Positions 30,242 to 30,290 of a DNA stretch of 30,290 bases are shown in pieces. The notes under the pieces are model-generated. The model made no database searches, had not been told where the DNA came from, and saw only the letters and a program-made list of their open reading frames with translations. Origin of the DNA: Actinomadura_C sp036008685 (GTDB lineage Bacteria; Actinomycetota; Actinomycetes; Streptosporangiales; Streptosporangiaceae). How positions within the stretch are numbered: the first letter of the stretch is position 1; the number at the start of each line of letters is the position of its first letter. Position numbers and translations under genes: made by a program. The DNA is taken from assembly GCA_036008685.1 (NCBI GenBank), contig DASYNF010000136.1:1-30290 (forward strand). Reading direction: 5' to 3'.

Positions 30242-30290
30242 GTGTTCGTGTTCGATCGCCGGGCGGAGCTCGGCGATCGAACACGAACAC
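30242..30290. terminator. Perfect 20-bp inverted repeat at the right edge
   Basis: The arms 30242-30261 and 30271-30290 are exactly complementary, with a 9-nt loop. The right arm ends at the last base of the window, so the repeat may extend further. It begins 26 nt after the permease stop and most likely ends the operon. No T-tract can be seen because the sequence stops. Confidence 0.65.

Noticed and set aside
27588..30290. A 900-codon open frame on the minus strand opposite the ABC permease
   Set aside because: The composition (Arg, Gly, His, Asp, Gln rich, low hydrophobicity) is that of an antisense shadow of a high-GC gene, and the plus strand carries a complete permease with clear domains.

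Overview
The window is about 30 kb of very GC-rich DNA with densely packed genes, frequent GTG and TTG starts, stop/start overlaps (ATGA, GTGA) and several apparently leaderless genes. The gene content and order (dacB, DUF2342-type metalloprotease, tilS, hpt, ftsH, folE, folP, folB, folK, DUF3180, then a stand-alone nuoD) is the chromosomal core arrangement of filamentous Actinomycetota. With the chaplin-like secreted peptide, it points to a streptomycete-like actinomycete, probably of the Streptosporangiales; the genus cannot be fixed from sequence reading alone. I see no insertion sequence, prophage, CRISPR array, rRNA or tRNA, and no gene-free stretch over 300 bases.

Region 1 (1-7.5 kb) holds envelope and regulation genes. 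A large minus-strand gene, cut by the left edge, joins a MerR-type DNA-binding head to a VIT-vWA protein in one frame. Its promoter carries two TTGACAGTG(T/C)CA repeats. Divergent from it are a NERD-like membrane protein, an ECF-type sigma factor fused to its own zinc-finger, membrane and proline-rich tail, and a secreted coiled-coil NlpC/P60 peptidoglycan hydrolase.

Region 2 (7.5-20.5 kb) is housekeeping. Inorganic pyrophosphatase (minus) is divergent from a PBP4-type D,D-carboxypeptidase. Then come, all on plus, the metalloprotease, tRNA-Ile lysidine synthetase, hypoxanthine phosphoribosyltransferase, FtsH, and a folate cluster: folE, an MprF-like membrane protein, folP, an NTF2-like protein, folB, folK and DUF3180. 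The fol genes supply GTP cyclohydrolase I, dihydropteroate synthase, dihydroneopterin aldolase and the pyrophosphokinase of tetrahydrofolate synthesis.

Region 3 (20.5-24.2 kb) holds an orphan NuoD paralogue (minus), a cytochrome P450 (plus) and a MidA/NDUFAF7-type methyltransferase (minus). In mitochondria NDUFAF7 methylates the NuoD homologue, so the proximity may be functional.

Region 4 (24.2-30.3 kb) holds a NarL-type two-component system, a chaplin-like peptide with a structured leader and strong terminator, and a MacB/FtsX-type ABC exporter, ending in a 20-bp perfect inverted repeat at the window edge.

The most unusual items are: the MerR-VIT-vWA fusion; short related insert-like repeats at two gene junctions (NTF2/folB and kinase/regulator), each duplicating the junction around a start codon; the NuoD2/MidA pairing with altered quinone-pocket residues; a leaderless 21-codon upstream ORF before the mprF-like gene; and the sigma/zinc-finger/membrane fusion.
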